DNA from: Cacajao melanocephalus
Lineage: Eukaryota > Chordata > Mammalia > Primates > Pitheciidae
Length of the DNA stretch: 64,000 nucleotides
Direction: 5' to 3'
Assembly: GCA_963573385.1 (NCBI GenBank)
Contig: CAUYLG010071453.1
Location: forward strand, 1 to 64,000
Part shown: positions 51,730 through 63,350 of the stretch, piece by piece
How positions within the stretch are numbered: position 1 is the stretch's first letter
Layout of the letters: every line of letters starts with the position of its first letter
The notes under the pieces: generated by a model
Databases searched by the model: none
The model's input: only the letters and a program-made list of their open reading frames with translations
What the model was told of the DNA's origin: nothing
Made by a program: the position numbers and the translations under genes

Positions 51730-51830
51730 TAGTATTTGAACTCGGGAGGCGGAGGTTGCAGTGAGCGGATATTGCGCCATTGCACTCCAGCCTGGGGGAC
51801 AAAAAAAAAAATCTCAAGTCAAAAAGGCAA

Positions 51831-52239
51831 AAAGTACTCATATTACAGGAAAACCAATGAGAAATCAAATATATGGAAAGACAGTCATTGATTGTCTTCT
51901 AAGATATTTGAGATTCCAGACCACCCACAGATTCCAAACGGTACAACGAAAAAACTGATTCATTGCATTGAAATGAAAGTTCAGAGCTCAGGCAGTCAAT
52001 GCAAAGCAAATGAGCAAAGTCATTTCAGCCCAAGAAATGGAATGAGCAGCATGAGTATGAGGAATCAAGTAAAGCCAAATCTTGAAAATTCTGGCCTGAA
52101 ACCTGATGATAGCCAACTATACTTCCAAGTGAAAACATGAAGATACAAGAATTAGATTTCATTGCAAGAGTCTGAGCAATATAAAGGTTGTAGAAGTCTG
52201 AAGAAAAGGACCATTTCTGACAATGCCGGGATTTTTCTT
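51831..52239. other. Segment between the two Alu halves
   Basis: No repeat recognised. An 82-codon frame (51892-52140) has no familiar motif. If the Alu halves were once joined, this segment is inverted relative to the ancestral order. Confidence 0.4.
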
Positions 52240-52419
52240 TCCCAAGTAGCTGATATTACAGGCCCCTACCACCACACTCGTCTAATTTTTTGTATCTTTA
52301 GTAGTGACAGGGTTTCACCTTGTTAGTCAGGATGGACTCGATCTCCTGAATTCATGATCCTCTTGCCTCAGCCCCTCCAAAGTGCTGGGATTATAGGCGT
52401 AGGCCACCACGCCTGCCCT
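52240..52419 (-). mobile_element. 5' half of an Alu (S/Sc-like)
   Basis: Antisense Alu from cccaagtagctgatattaca to gtaggccaccacgcctgccc, i.e. Alu base 1 to about 165 only. The block 'tcaggatggactcgatctcc' is the AluSc/Y-type wording. The Alu 3' half and A tail are absent here. Confidence 0.94.
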
Positions 52420-52781
52420 AAATTTAATAATTTAAGTATACATACATAAAGGTTTATATCTAAGTATGAATACAAACTTATAGTGGGAATATTAAAAAAT
52501 TAAAAATTAAAGCATACAAATATGAGCTTTTGAAAAAAAAAAAGAAAATAAATAACAAACCTGTTGTTAATTTTGAAATACTTATTTTGACACCAGCTCT
52601 ATTCTTCAATGGACTAGAGATATGTTGGATAGCAAAACAAATATAGACCCTTCTCCAGAGAGCTTACAGTCTTGCATTTACAAACTGTAGTAAGTATCAT
52701 ACAAAAAAATGACAGTGTTAACTGAGTGTTTGACTTCGACATCTATAAGGAGGTTGGAGAAGATTGCACTAAAGAGTTGAC

Positions 52782-52783
<2 letters not shown>

Positions 52784-52813
<30 letters not shown>
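52784..52813. repeat. (TG)15 microsatellite
   Basis: Fifteen uninterrupted tg units. Confidence 0.97.
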
Positions 52814-52814
<1 letters not shown>

Positions 52815-52834
52815 TGTAGATCAACAGAGCATTA

Positions 52835-52950
52835 TAAAGTACCTCATAGGCCATGCTAAGGATTGTTAGACTTTACACTAGAACAATGAAGGGCTTTTGA
52901 AGGATAATGAGGAAAATTTACATGGTGTCATATTGAGGTGAGGATCAAAG
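52835..52950 (-). mobile_element. Probable L2 relic
   Basis: 'cctcataggccatgctaagg' and 'gaagggcttttgaaggataa' are the antisense L2 wording. Confidence 0.5.
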
Positions 52951-54923
52951 CTGAGGGTTAAGAGTTTCACCAAATGTCCAGTTTTGCTGACAAAGTACAC
53001 CCATGAAAACATTATAATGGTTATGTACTGAGTTCAGATATGTGCATGTCTGACATTATTCTGAAACCACTGCTTTTATTCAATTACTTTTATTGAGGTA
53101 GAATGAGGCAAATTACCCTCAGATAATAATCAGTATTATTGGCAAAGTGCAACTATCAAAACAGCAGTATTGAAAATTTTGAATTGTATTGCTTTAACCA
53201 TGTGCACATAAAAAATGGCTTGCAGTATTATGATAAAAATGATGAACAAATATTTAGATTAAATAAAAATAGATTTTTTCTTTCTTAAACACTTTTAGAA
53301 GCACTGGTGATACATTGGTCAACAGCTCTTTAGCATAACAAGATACTGTGTTGCTCACATATTTCCTTCTCAGAAAAAAAATGCAAATATTAAGGTTTCC
53401 TTTAAAATCAAATGGGGACATATTTTACAAGAAACTGTCACAGATTAACTGTTTTTTTTTTTTAATTAAAAGACTATACTAGTAAAGGAAAGGAGAAAGG
53501 AAGGAAAAAAGGTGTGGGGGAAGGAGAGTGGACTAGGAAAGTAAAGGATAAATATTGAAACATTTAAAATATTAAGACATTCTAAAAGAATTTGTATTAA
53601 TATTGTTTTTCCATCATCTCCTATTAGTCTAAATTTTCTGTTTTGCTCCAGTTTCTTACTATACAGTACTTGACAAACTCTCATGACTGAGATTGTTGTG
53701 AGTTTAAATGATAACCATCTATCTCTTGAAGAGCTATCCTAACTTCAAGAACACTTAGGATTATTGTGAGAAATCATGTTTCTCGTAGCTGATGGAGAGT
53801 AAGGAGTGAAAAGAAATATTTATATGTCACCATTGCCTATAGATTTTCTGCATATTAATCAAAATAGTTATTTGCAATGCCTGATTTTCATCTTGTTTGT
53901 ATAGTAGGCAGTACTATAAACTCTATAGGAACAACTCCAGAAAACACATACAAGGTACATTAAATTGATTATTATACTCTCCAAACTACCACAATGTAGA
54001 GAGGCAAACATCAAATATAATCAAATCACCAAAGCTTGTTCATTTTATAAAAAGATGAAATATTAAATAAAAATTAATTGCATGTTTCTGCCAGAGGTGT
54101 CTCCCTATATACAATGTCCTCATTTCTCTCTGTGTATATGCCAAATGTATTTTTTTTGTGTGGAGAAATTTTCAGTTTTAATGATTTAATAGATTACCTC
54201 TACTCCTCCCAGATACTTTTACATGACTTCAGTTGTAAAATGTTGCTTTGATTCTTCCCAAATTTACATCTGTCCCATACATTGCATATTTGGAGACACG
54301 TAGTTTCACACTGTGTTTGAATTCTGTTTCTGAAGGCCAGTCTCCCACTCCATTGTCTTTGTTACCTAATATAATGTGCATCTTAAAAAGAGAGTATATT
54401 GACACAGAAAAAGTGAAATTAAAGAATGAGAATTACACAGATAATTTTAAAATTAAAAATTGTATGTTAACCTTCTGAATAGCATATTTAACCACTTAAA
54501 TCTTTAAGTCTCAGGACTCCATATCTGGATCCCCTTCCACAGTTTCGTAGAAGCTTCTCTCTCTCATCTTTTTCTCTCTCCTTTTTCTCTTTCTCTGCCT
54601 AAATAAATCACTCTCATCTTAGGTTAACTATTTCAATTTTTACTTTTGCAATGCATGAGTACTTGTAACCTAAAATGTCTTGTAAAATATAATTTGCCCC
54701 CTTATTTTTATAAACTGATTCTAAAGCTTATGAATTTCTTTGACAATTTCTCTAATATTCATTAGACTTCCGTTAGTGATATTTAGACCTGCTTTTTCCT
54801 TCAATAAGGTTTAAATTAAATCATAAGAACATAAGTGGTGAGACAGCAGAATTAACCCCGTTTGGCCAATATTTTGTCTCCCACAGTGGTAGAAAGGAAA
54901 ATTATATGGGAGGCTTATAAATG
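52951..54923. other. 2 kb AT-rich DNA, nothing recognised
   Basis: No repeat recognised. A C/T-rich low-complexity stretch lies at 54554-54600. Confidence 0.45.
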
Positions 54924-54935
54924 TCCTGCAAGGAA

Positions 54936-55399
54936 GCACTGCTCACAATAACAAAGATATGGCATCAACCTACATGCCCCTCAATAACAGACTAGATTTT
55001 TTTTAAAAAAATATGATACATACACACCATGAAATACTACGCAGCCATAAAAAAAAATGAAATCATGTCCTTTGCAGGGACATTGATGGAGTTTGAAGCC
55101 GTTATCCTCAGCAAACTAATGCAGGAAGAGAAAACCAAACACATTTTCTCACTTACAAGTAGGAGCTGAATGATGAGAGCACATGAACACATGGGAGAAA
55201 CACACAGTGGGGCCTGTGGGTGGGGAAAGGGAGACTACTGGGAATAGCTAATGGATCGTGGGCTTAATAACTGGATGATATGATGATCTGTCTAGCAAAC
55301 CACTATGGCATACGTTTACCTATGTAACAAACCTGCACATCCCGCTCAAATACCCCTGCACTTAATAAAAGTTGAAGACAAACAAAAAAACAAGAAGTA
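54936..55399 (+). mobile_element. 5'-truncated L1P with target-site duplications
   Basis: Plus-strand ORF2 end ('gaaatactacgcagccataa', 'gaaatcatgtcctttgcagg'), 3'UTR ('acaaacctgcacatcccgct') and an A-rich tail. The 12 bases tcctgcaaggaa occur exactly at 54924-54935 and 55400-55411, a perfect target-site duplication. Confidence 0.97.
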
Positions 55400-55411
55400 T
55401 CCTGCAAGGAA

Positions 55412-55681
55412 ATACTTTTGAAATGGCATAAAGTAATTTTTTTCATCTTTTAAAATTAAATCATGATTTAATGTTAAGGGTTCCTTAATCTACTTACATT
55501 TTATCTTAAATAAAGTTGCAGCTTTATGTTTAGTACTATGAAATAATTATATTATTCTAATTTGTTATAAAAGCATCAATCTTCAAGAGACAAGTTTATT
55601 CTCATTTTCTAGCTAGTAATCAACTTCATTTTCAAACTTTCCATACTTTTCATAACCTTGTGCATGTCAGGCTGTAATCCT
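55412..55681. other. Short unassigned DNA
   Basis: AT-rich spacer. Confidence 0.4.
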
Positions 55682-56288
55682 GTGGACATCAAGGCTGGTG
55701 CAGTGCTGGGATATACTCCAAGTCCATAGCCACTGAGGCTAGTGTGATACTGGGGCACACATGAAGCCTGTAGCAGTTAACACTCGCCTCCCGTAAGGTT
55801 TGCCCAGAACTCAAGCCTTCTGTAGTCAGCCAGCAGTGATTTGAACTGAAGACTAAATTTGTTTTAAGGGGGCTACAGGTTCTTGCCTGGCAGTGGGGCA
55901 GATTAGGAGGCTCAGTTCGTAGTATGGGCATGGATTGAGAGGATTTATGGTTCTTCCTTGTACTGGGTTTTACTATGATGGGCCCAGTGTTAAACCAAGA
56001 CAAAGTCCTATGCTCACTTTTTTCTCTTTCTTCCAAGAAGACAGCATATTTTTCATATTGTGCTTCCTGGGGTTGAGAGAGGAATAACATGGATAAGGCA
56101 ACATCTTTTTTCTACCCTGTTCAATGCATCTTTTCTTATTATTATGCCAAAATAATGTCCTATGATCTTTCCCTTTATTTTCTTAGTTCTTCTGAAGATA
56201 TTTTTCCATGTGTATAGCTGTTCAAATTTATGTTACTGTAGAAGAACAATCTCAGGATTGTCCTATTTTGCCATGATCTGCCCTCTTA
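55682..56288 (-). mobile_element. L1M 5'UTR fragment
   Basis: Antisense L1M 5'UTR: 'ggtgcagtgctgggatatac', 'gatactggggcacacatgaa', 'gatatttttccatgtgtata' and, at the element's own 5' end, 'cctattttgccatgatctgc', the reverse of the usual gcaagatggc start. The 133-codon minus-strand frame (55689-56090) lies in this UTR and is not an L1 protein. Confidence 0.75.
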
Positions 56289-56391
56289 CGTATAAAAAAA
56301 TAGATTAAAAAGACCTGACTAGAGATTAAAGGTTCTTACTACTTTCCATATAATATAGCTTAGAATAGGCCTATGCCAAGATATATGCTAG

Positions 56392-56462
56392 TGTTTATAT
56401 CAATTAGCATAGTACCTGGGACAGATGATGTGCTCAGTAAATAAAAGTTAAATAAATGGATA
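56392..56462 (+). mobile_element. L2/MIR 3' tail
   Basis: 'agcatagtacctgggacaga' and 'tgtgctcagtaaataaaagt' match the shared L2/MIR 3' wording. Confidence 0.5.
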
Positions 56463-56519
56463 AGATTAATATCTACTTATTTCAATGTATACGTTTGTAT
56501 TTTATGGCAATATTTGTAA

Positions 56520-56620
56520 GGCAATTAAATAAATATAAATAACTCATGTCAATAACTGAACCTCTTGAATATAGTTTTTGAGCTTATAAATTACCCAGAT
56601 TTAATTCTGATAAGTGCTCT
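56520..56620 (+). repeat. Local duplication, segment 1, source copy
   Basis: Matches 57780-57880 at roughly nine bases in ten; nearly all differences are C/T transitions. Confidence 0.93.
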
Positions 56621-56947
56621 TTTCTAAAACATTAAAACTAAATTTATAAAATGAAAATATAATTATTTAAATTGTTCACTCAGGTTTAAAATCAATTATG
56701 TGTATTAATTTAACGAAATGACCTGGAATTGTCATTATGAAATGAGAGTCTCATAACCTTCAATCAGATAAGGTAGGTCAGGGAATTTCTTTATGGCCAG
56801 ATGCAAGACAAAAATTTGGGGGAAGACTCTTGCCTTGAGAAGTAAAGCAAAAACAAAAACAAAAACAAAACAGGTGAAAAGGAATGCAGGAAAAGGTCAG
56901 AGAGATAAAGAGAGAGAAAGAGAGATACTGTGTTTCTGAGGCATGCC

Positions 56948-56991
56948 TCTGAGGTCTAAAGTGTTCTCACATTACAAAAAGGCTATGGGAG
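56948..56991 (+). repeat. Local duplication, segment 2, source copy
   Basis: tctgaggtctaaagtgttct and the following bases match 57731-57782 with a few changes and a small TA expansion. Confidence 0.88.
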
Positions 56992-57276
56992 TTATGATCC
57001 AGAAACTGTAGATGGAAACCAATATGTATATAATATCACAACAATGCAGTATTTTACGCAGTATTCAGTTTAATATCACATAATGTTCAATTTGGGTAAC
57101 AAAGGTAAATGATATGTAGAAATTTCAGTCACCATCAATATTAATTATTCCATCCCTCTATGATATGACCTTGGTTCACTTCTGGATGAATTATAAATTA
57201 GTCAACAAATATAAAAATCCCTAAATTCTTGAAGATTGCTTGGGTTCAAATAAGACAGTAATAGCCTGACTTCACA

Positions 57277-57641
57277 TCTTAGTTCCTTTCAGCTGCTATA
57301 ACAAAATATGATAAACCGGTTAGCTTATTAATAACAGATATTTATTTCTCACAGTTCTAGATACTGGGAGGTACAAGATCAAGGCACTACTAGATTTGTT
57401 ACTTAGTGAGGGCTCACATTCTTGTTCATAGATGGAGTCTCTTAACTGTATCCTCACATGGTGGCAGGAGCAAATTAGATCCCTTGGGCATCTTTTATAA
57501 GGGCACTGATCCCACTTATGAGATGCCTGCCTTTTATGACTTCATCACCTCTAAAAAGGCTGAACCCTCTAATACCATTGCATTGGTGATTAGGTTTCAA
57601 CATATGAATTTTTGGGGGACACAAACATGAAGACCATAGCA
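57277..57641 (-). mobile_element. MaLR LTR (MLT1A-like), antisense
   Basis: Antisense LTR: 'agctgctataacaaaatatg', 'ttatttctcacagttctaga', 'gtatcctcacatggtggcag', 'tttcaacatatgaatttttg' and the right end 'aacatgaagaccatagca'. Solo LTR, without internal genes. Confidence 0.92.
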
Positions 57642-57660
57642 CTACAGAATTATCCTTCTA

Positions 57661-57662
<2 letters not shown>

Positions 57663-57705
<43 letters not shown>
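57663..57705. repeat. (TC)n microsatellite
   Basis: About twenty tc units, followed by a few (atct) units to about 57720. Confidence 0.96.
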
Positions 57706-57708
<3 letters not shown>

Positions 57709-57730
57709 TCTATCTATCTACCTCTCTTAG

Positions 57731-57880
57731 TCTGAGGTTTAAAGTGTTCCAACATTATAAAAAGGCATATATATATGGGAGGTAATTAAATAAATATAAA
57801 TAATTCATGTCAATAACTGAACCTTTTGAATACAGTTTTTGAGTTTATAAATTATCCAGATTTAACTTTGATAAGTGCCT
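57731..57880 (+). repeat. Mosaic local duplication (segments 2 then 1)
   Basis: 57731-57782 corresponds to 56948-56991 and 57780-57880 to 56520-56620. The two source segments lie about 330 bases apart in the opposite order, so this copy joins them and reverses their order. Confidence 0.92.
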
Positions 57881-57886
57881 TTATCA

Positions 57887-57910
57887 AATATATATATATA
57901 TATATATATT
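57887..57910. repeat. (TA)n microsatellite
   Basis: About eleven ta units directly after the mosaic copy. Confidence 0.92.
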
Positions 57911-58339
57911 TCTTTTTACCTGGTGGAATTTTTACCACAGAAATCCAAGCAAAGAGAAGATCACTCACTGAGAATTAAGGATCTCTATCCCAAGAAGCAA
58001 AAGCATTCCAAATGCTCAAGCATGTCTACAGTAAATTGACAAACACTGTTCATCACTTGGGGAACATACAAACTTCAGCAATTTGGAACTGTGAGAAAAG
58101 CAAGAAGAACGTTTGGTAGAATCTGAGGAAACTGAGAGTAGAGAACATCAGTCCCATTCTTTCTTATTGTTCTATGTCTGTTAAATTGGAATATCCACCA
58201 CTTTAACATATTCAGAAATAATGGAAAGTGTAGTTCTATCCTTCTCTTAGTCCCATTATTCATGTATTCCTAAGAATGAATAGTGAAAATGGCAAGATTG
58301 GCTTAAGTGTATGGATAGACATATTTTCTTTCTAGTTGT
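57911..58339. other. Unassigned DNA
   Basis: No element recognised. Confidence 0.4.
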
Positions 58340-59060
58340 ACTGCTGTGTAGTATACACATTCATTGAGTGTTCCTGTCTTTCATATAGTAAACCCCTCAG
58401 GGGTATGTGCTGGGTTCGGCATACTAGCAACGAGTTTTCGGGCAAATTCTTTCTGCTACACACTATGGAGAACCCAAGAGCCATCGCAGACCCATTCCTC
58501 CTTACAAATGGTTAAGCCTTCAGATGCAAACTTTCCCTTGGGTAGATTGTTCCGAGATCTAACTTGGAGGAACCAAGATATAAAGAAGGCAGGTTCAGTA
58601 TTACTGGGAAATGTTAACTAAGATGAAGGTGTTTGCAGCAGGTTATACAAGTTTTCTGAGATGCTGTCTGTCCTGTGATGATTGATTTAGAAACTAGAGA
58701 TGTGTCTGCAGCATTTAGAACTTATTAGTAGACGTAGTAACTGGACAAGTCAAGACAAAAATTAGAAAACTGATGAAGTGCCTAAAACATTTGTGTACTC
58801 TTCCTTTGATCTACGTATTTAGTCCTATAGCTTTAGGATGCTAAGTGTCGTTAATCATTTACATTAAACCTTGTTGCAAAGTAGCCTTTACTGACATTAT
58901 TGAATAATTAACTCCCCTCGAATCTGCTGTTAATTGCTCTATTTTATATGGCACTTGGTTGCAAGTGTGGCTTCCTATTAAACACGGTCCTGAGATGCTG
59001 ACACTCCCTCAACCATCACTAGTGCCACAGTCACCATTTGCCACTGTTTTTTCCACAGTT
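58340..59060. promoter_or_regulatory. Candidate conserved noncoding DNA
   Basis: Balanced, repeat-free sequence with several retained CpGs (about 58420-58570) and homeodomain-type words such as attattgaataattaactc (about 58898) and gttaattgctc (58930). An 85-codon frame (58364-58621) has no familiar motif. Function is inferred from composition only. Confidence 0.28.
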
Positions 59061-60232
59061 TTCCCAATGAGGAAAACACGGCTTACACCACAGGCAACTG
59101 GAATCCAGATAAATAAGAAAAAAAAATATTTCATGGGAAAAAATCCCAGGTATAAAATAATAGAAAAAAAATATAAAAATCATGATTCATTAACTGGAGT
59201 TACTGTTAATAAATAGTGCTATATTCAATGAGGCAGGCAATGTCATATATAATATAGACCCAAATTTATAAAACCAACCTCTCTATCCCTGTCTTTGTGT
59301 ATGTATTTGTATGTGTATGGAAAAGTATTTCAGTGAATCAGGATAACCTATTAAGACATAATTCTCAAGGATTGTTTTTATTTTTTAAAAATACATCTTA
59401 ATTTATAATTATTTTCTTCTACTAAAAATATAACATTGATAAGTTCCATATATTTTTGGTAATTTTAAAATAATTAAGATTCTGCTAATGAGGAATTAAA
59501 ACATAAAACCCAATGTACAAGTGAAAACTTTGAATGGTTTTGTGTCATGGCTTCCTCTCCATCCTTCTTGAACTAACCCACCTTCAGCTCACATGACAGA
59601 AGACTAGGAAGCCAGCCCACATTCAAGAAAGAGGTGTTGTATATTTATTCTATTTTAATTTTTTGTCTCTCTACTTTTTTCCCACCAACTTTGATTCTGA
59701 ACACTCCAACACTGCAGCACAGTGAACATGAGTAGGCAAACAGGGAGTCAAGTGCTGAGTTAACAGGTTGGGTTGGAAGCAGGTATCATACTCTATGGAC
59801 TTGTAATCAGTATAATTTTTATGATTTTTATGACTGCTATTATGTGTTCTTTAGAAAATCGGCTGACACTTGGGAACCTTTTACCTTCAATTTCCTATGG
59901 TTGTCATCCTGACTCACTGCTTTCTAATTTACTTCCACCTCTGCATCTGAACATAACTCTAGCTTTTCTCTGGTGAAGTATGCTCACTTTTGCTCTTAGA
60001 AAGAATTTGAGATAATCTTACCCTGACTATTAGCTGTTACTCATATCAAATTAGAAGGAAACAGACAAGTGTTTGTTCAACAAAATCTGAAAGTACAATA
60101 TAGTGAATCCAGCCATCTCAAATTTGGCTCACCGCTCAGCAGCTGGCTTTGCAAATCTCATACTCTAAGATTTGTAAGGTGAACACAACACACAGGTCTA
60201 CATCAAGCGACAAATTTCAAGCTCTCTATGTG
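59061..60232. other. 1.2 kb AT-rich DNA, nothing recognised
   Basis: No element recognised. Confidence 0.45.
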
Positions 60233-60287
60233 ATTCTGCTCAAGTGTATGAGCAGAATACTTAGCAAAAGTATAACTTTTACTAAGT
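60233..60287. other. Two directly adjacent hairpins
   Basis: First: attctgctca (60233-60242) and tgagcagaat (60249-60258), perfect 10-bp stem, 6-base loop. Second: acttagcaaaagt (60259-60271) and acttttactaagt (60275-60287), 12 of 13 paired, 3-base loop. No base separates them. No known element or RNA recognised. Confidence 0.85.
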
Positions 60288-60694
60288 GTATGATGAAGAG
60301 CAGGAACAACAAACCATTACCTCTCTTAAAGTAGTAAAGCTCACAGCTCAACAAAAAATTATGCACTCTGTCTCTGCTTATTTTCTTAGCCTTTTCAAGG
60401 TCCTTTGAAGTGTAGATGTTGGTTGGCAGGTTTTCTGTCATTAACCTTCTGCAATTCCAGCAAAGTGGCCTTAATTGGAATGTAGCATCAATTGTTTTCA
60501 AGCCACAGCTGAAACTGATGTCATAGTTTTCTAAATATATCTCTTGCCTATTTATCTAAATATATATCCCTCCCTTTTTCTGAATGTGTATAAGTGGGTG
60601 TCTTCCCAAATATGAAATTCTCATTTACTTAAATATTTATGCCTAAGTGTCCTTATTAATCTTTACTGTCAGGCTCTTAATAAACACATATAAA

Positions 60695-61440
60695 AACAAA
60701 TGATGTAGGTTCCCAGCCAAGGTAGAATAACAAGGATTAAATTTACACTTACTTTTGAAAAAAACAAAAAGATGTATACAGTGTATAAGACAATGGTTTC
60801 AGCCAATAGGCAACAAAAATGATTCCTAAGAAAAGATGAAAAAGAAGGTGAGTTCCCAAATTGTCTCACATCACCTAGAGGGAGTTTCCATGGCACAGAG
60901 AAGGGTGAGTGAACCCAGTCAGAGGCTGGTAGACTACATGTTTTGAAGAGATAGAGCTCTGAGCCAAGATTGAGTTCACAGGGAAGAGTGTCAGAGAGAA
61001 ATCTGCTACGCAGAGAAGAAACCTTGGAGAACTAGTCATCAAAGTTTTCTCCTCAAATCTTCAGTTGAGTACTGATGACCATATATGTGCCAAGAGACTG
61101 TGTGAAGCCGTGGAAATAACTACCACCACCACCTACAACAAAAAGAGCAAGGAAAGAATACCGAAGGCTATAAAATAGCCAGGTACTGTTCATGTTTCTA
61201 CTAGCAAGAATGGAAAACTTCAAAATTCACAGGTTGTTTGGTAGAATACTCTTAAGAGGTATTGGCTTAGCAGTAGAGCAAGCAAAATTAGTCCTAAAGA
61301 TATGAATAATCAAAGATTTGAAATATCTTCATTATATCTTAGATGAAAGTCCAAGAATATCTACATAAAAACTTAACAGCAGATGAAGTTAAACAGAAAA
61401 ATAGAAAAGATATAATAAATAAGAGTTACAAAAGAACCTG
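60695..61440 (+). mobile_element. Probable L1M 5'UTR/ORF1-side fragment
   Basis: 'ttcccagccaaggtagaata' recalls the L1M start, followed by 'gaaggtgagttcccaaattg' and further L1M 5'-side wording to about 61030. The part beyond 61100 is diverged A-rich sequence of ORF1 character. Confidence 0.5.
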
Positions 61441-61554
61441 GAATAATGTTGTTTGGATGTCTTATCCTTTAGGAACTATTGAAATATGATGACTGTAGGA
61501 AATTGTGTACTACTTGATTTGTAATTTAAAAACTTCTGATAAGTGAAATCACAT

Positions 61555-61868
<314 letters not shown>

Positions 61869-62084
61869 AAATACATCATGATGGGAGAAATAACATGTTA
61901 GCATTGGACTTACTTGACTACAATGATAGAAGAAAAACTGATAAAAAGTGAGGTTCCTTCTTTCCGGTGTCCAGGTAGCCTGTAGGAGCCTTGTCCTCCA
62001 GCAGCTATATGAGCCCTATGTGAATGAAGAGACAAACATCAGCACATGTGGTAACTTTTGGAGATGTTCATAAGATTGATAGGT
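61869..62084. other. Short unassigned DNA
   Basis: No element recognised. Confidence 0.35.
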
Positions 62085-62290
62085 TGTGCATGCACTACAT
62101 ACCTATTTGATTGGCTAAAACAAATGAACAAAACCATTGTTGGATGAGGATACAGAGCAACTGGAACTCATAGAGTCCTGGAGAAAATATAAAATGGTAC
62201 AGAAGTTTCAGAAAGCAATTTAGTAGTTTCTTCCATTAACATTCACTTACTACACAACCCAGTACTCTCCTAGAGCTTTTAGAAATTGTT
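62085..62290 (+). mobile_element. L1M ORF2 3'-side fragment
   Basis: 'gttggatgaggatacagagc', 'caactggaactcatagagtc', 'atataaaatggtacagaagt' and 'cacttactacacaacccagt' follow the end of L1M ORF2. Confidence 0.8.
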
Positions 62291-62334
62291 TTAATAATTT
62301 ATATGCAGTAGAATTCATTAATTTCTAAAGTTTC

Positions 62335-63220
62335 ATGTTTGTTTGTTTTTCTATTATAAACATCTTTCAGCCTAGAAAACTTCCTGTAGCATTTCTTTCA
62401 AAGCAGATCTATTAGTGATGAATCCTCTTAATTATTCTCCATGAGATAAAGTCTTTATTTCACTCTTACTTATAAAATATATTTTTGCTGAACATAGAAC
62501 TGCTAGTTGACAGTTCATTTCTTTCAGAACTTTAACTATTATTCTAATCTCCTCTGGCTTCAGAGTTGCTAATTTACAATTCTCCAAGTCAATTGAATTC
62601 TTACTCCCCAATATGTATCACTGTTGTCTGAATGCTTTAAGATTTTCTTTACCTTTGGTTTTGGACAATATTTTAATGGTGTATCTCATCATGGTTTATT
62701 TTGAGTTTATCTTGTCTGAAATTCACTGAGTCTTTTAATTTTGTATAATTTATTTTACCAAATTTGATAAGTTTTCCATCATTTCTTTAAAAATTTTCGC
62801 TGTACCAATCATTCAGAGACTTCAATGACGTGAAGTTTAGACCTCTGGATATTGCCTCATAAGCCCTGAGAGTTGGATAATTTTGTTTTGTTTTATCTTC
62901 TTTAGATAGGATCATTTCAGTTGATCTGTTTCCAACTTCAGTGATTCTTACTTTTTTTAATCACCAATCAGCTACTAAACCATCTATTTTTCAAATTTTT
63001 CATATTGTAGTTTTTAGTTCCAAAAATTATATTTGCTTCTTTTATATAATTTATTTTTACCTACTGATAATTTATATTTTTCTTTAAATTCAAGTATATT
63101 AACAATTATTCTATCAAGCATTGTTATGGTGCTTGCTTTAAAAGCTTTGCTTAATAATAGCAATAATTAGGTTATATCATGGTTAGCATTGGTCATCTTT
63201 CTCCTTAAGAATTGGTCAAG
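62335..63220 (-). mobile_element. L1M 5'-side fragment (left part)
   Basis: Antisense L1M: 'cctgtagcatttctttcaaa', 'ttttgctgaacatagaactg', 'tttctttcagaactttaact' and 'tcaaatttttcatattgtag'. Interrupted by a left Alu monomer and continued at 63392. Confidence 0.78.
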
Positions 63221-63350
63221 CTGGATGCATTGGCTGGCACCTGTAGTCTCAGCTTCTTGGGAGGCTAAAGTAAAAGGATCTCTTGAGCCCAGGAGTTTGA
63301 GACTAGCCTATGTGATATAGAGAGATCCTCTTTGGAAAAAAAAAAAAAAG
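63220..63350 (+). mobile_element. Free left Alu monomer (FLAM-type)
   Basis: A single Alu left arm: 'ggcacctgtagtctcagctt', 'ttgagcccaggagtttgaga', then an A tail and a (gaa)n run. aagaattgg at 63207-63215 and 63386-63394 may be its target-site duplication. Confidence 0.88.

Larger units (their letters stand above)
51583..51740. repeat. Inverted repeat (22-bp arms)
   Basis: Arms 51583-51604 and 51719-51740 are perfect reverse complements. Confidence 0.97.
51492..51812 (+). mobile_element. 3' half of an AluS, split by a 214-bp insert
   Basis: The Alu right arm begins abruptly at about 51492 (ctactctagaggctgagaca), breaks after cttgaacc at 51528, and resumes at 51736 with ttgaactcgggaggcggagg, continuing to cactccagcctggg and an A-rich tail. 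The word ttgaac occurs on both sides of the 214-base insert. No left arm is attached; the matching 5' half lies at 52240-52419 on the other strand. Confidence 0.93.

Noticed and set aside
55689..56090. 133-codon minus-strand frame
   Set aside because: It lies inside an L1M 5'UTR and does not resemble either L1 protein.
57277..57641. Possible provirus
   Set aside because: Only LTR sequence is present; no internal retroviral genes flank it.
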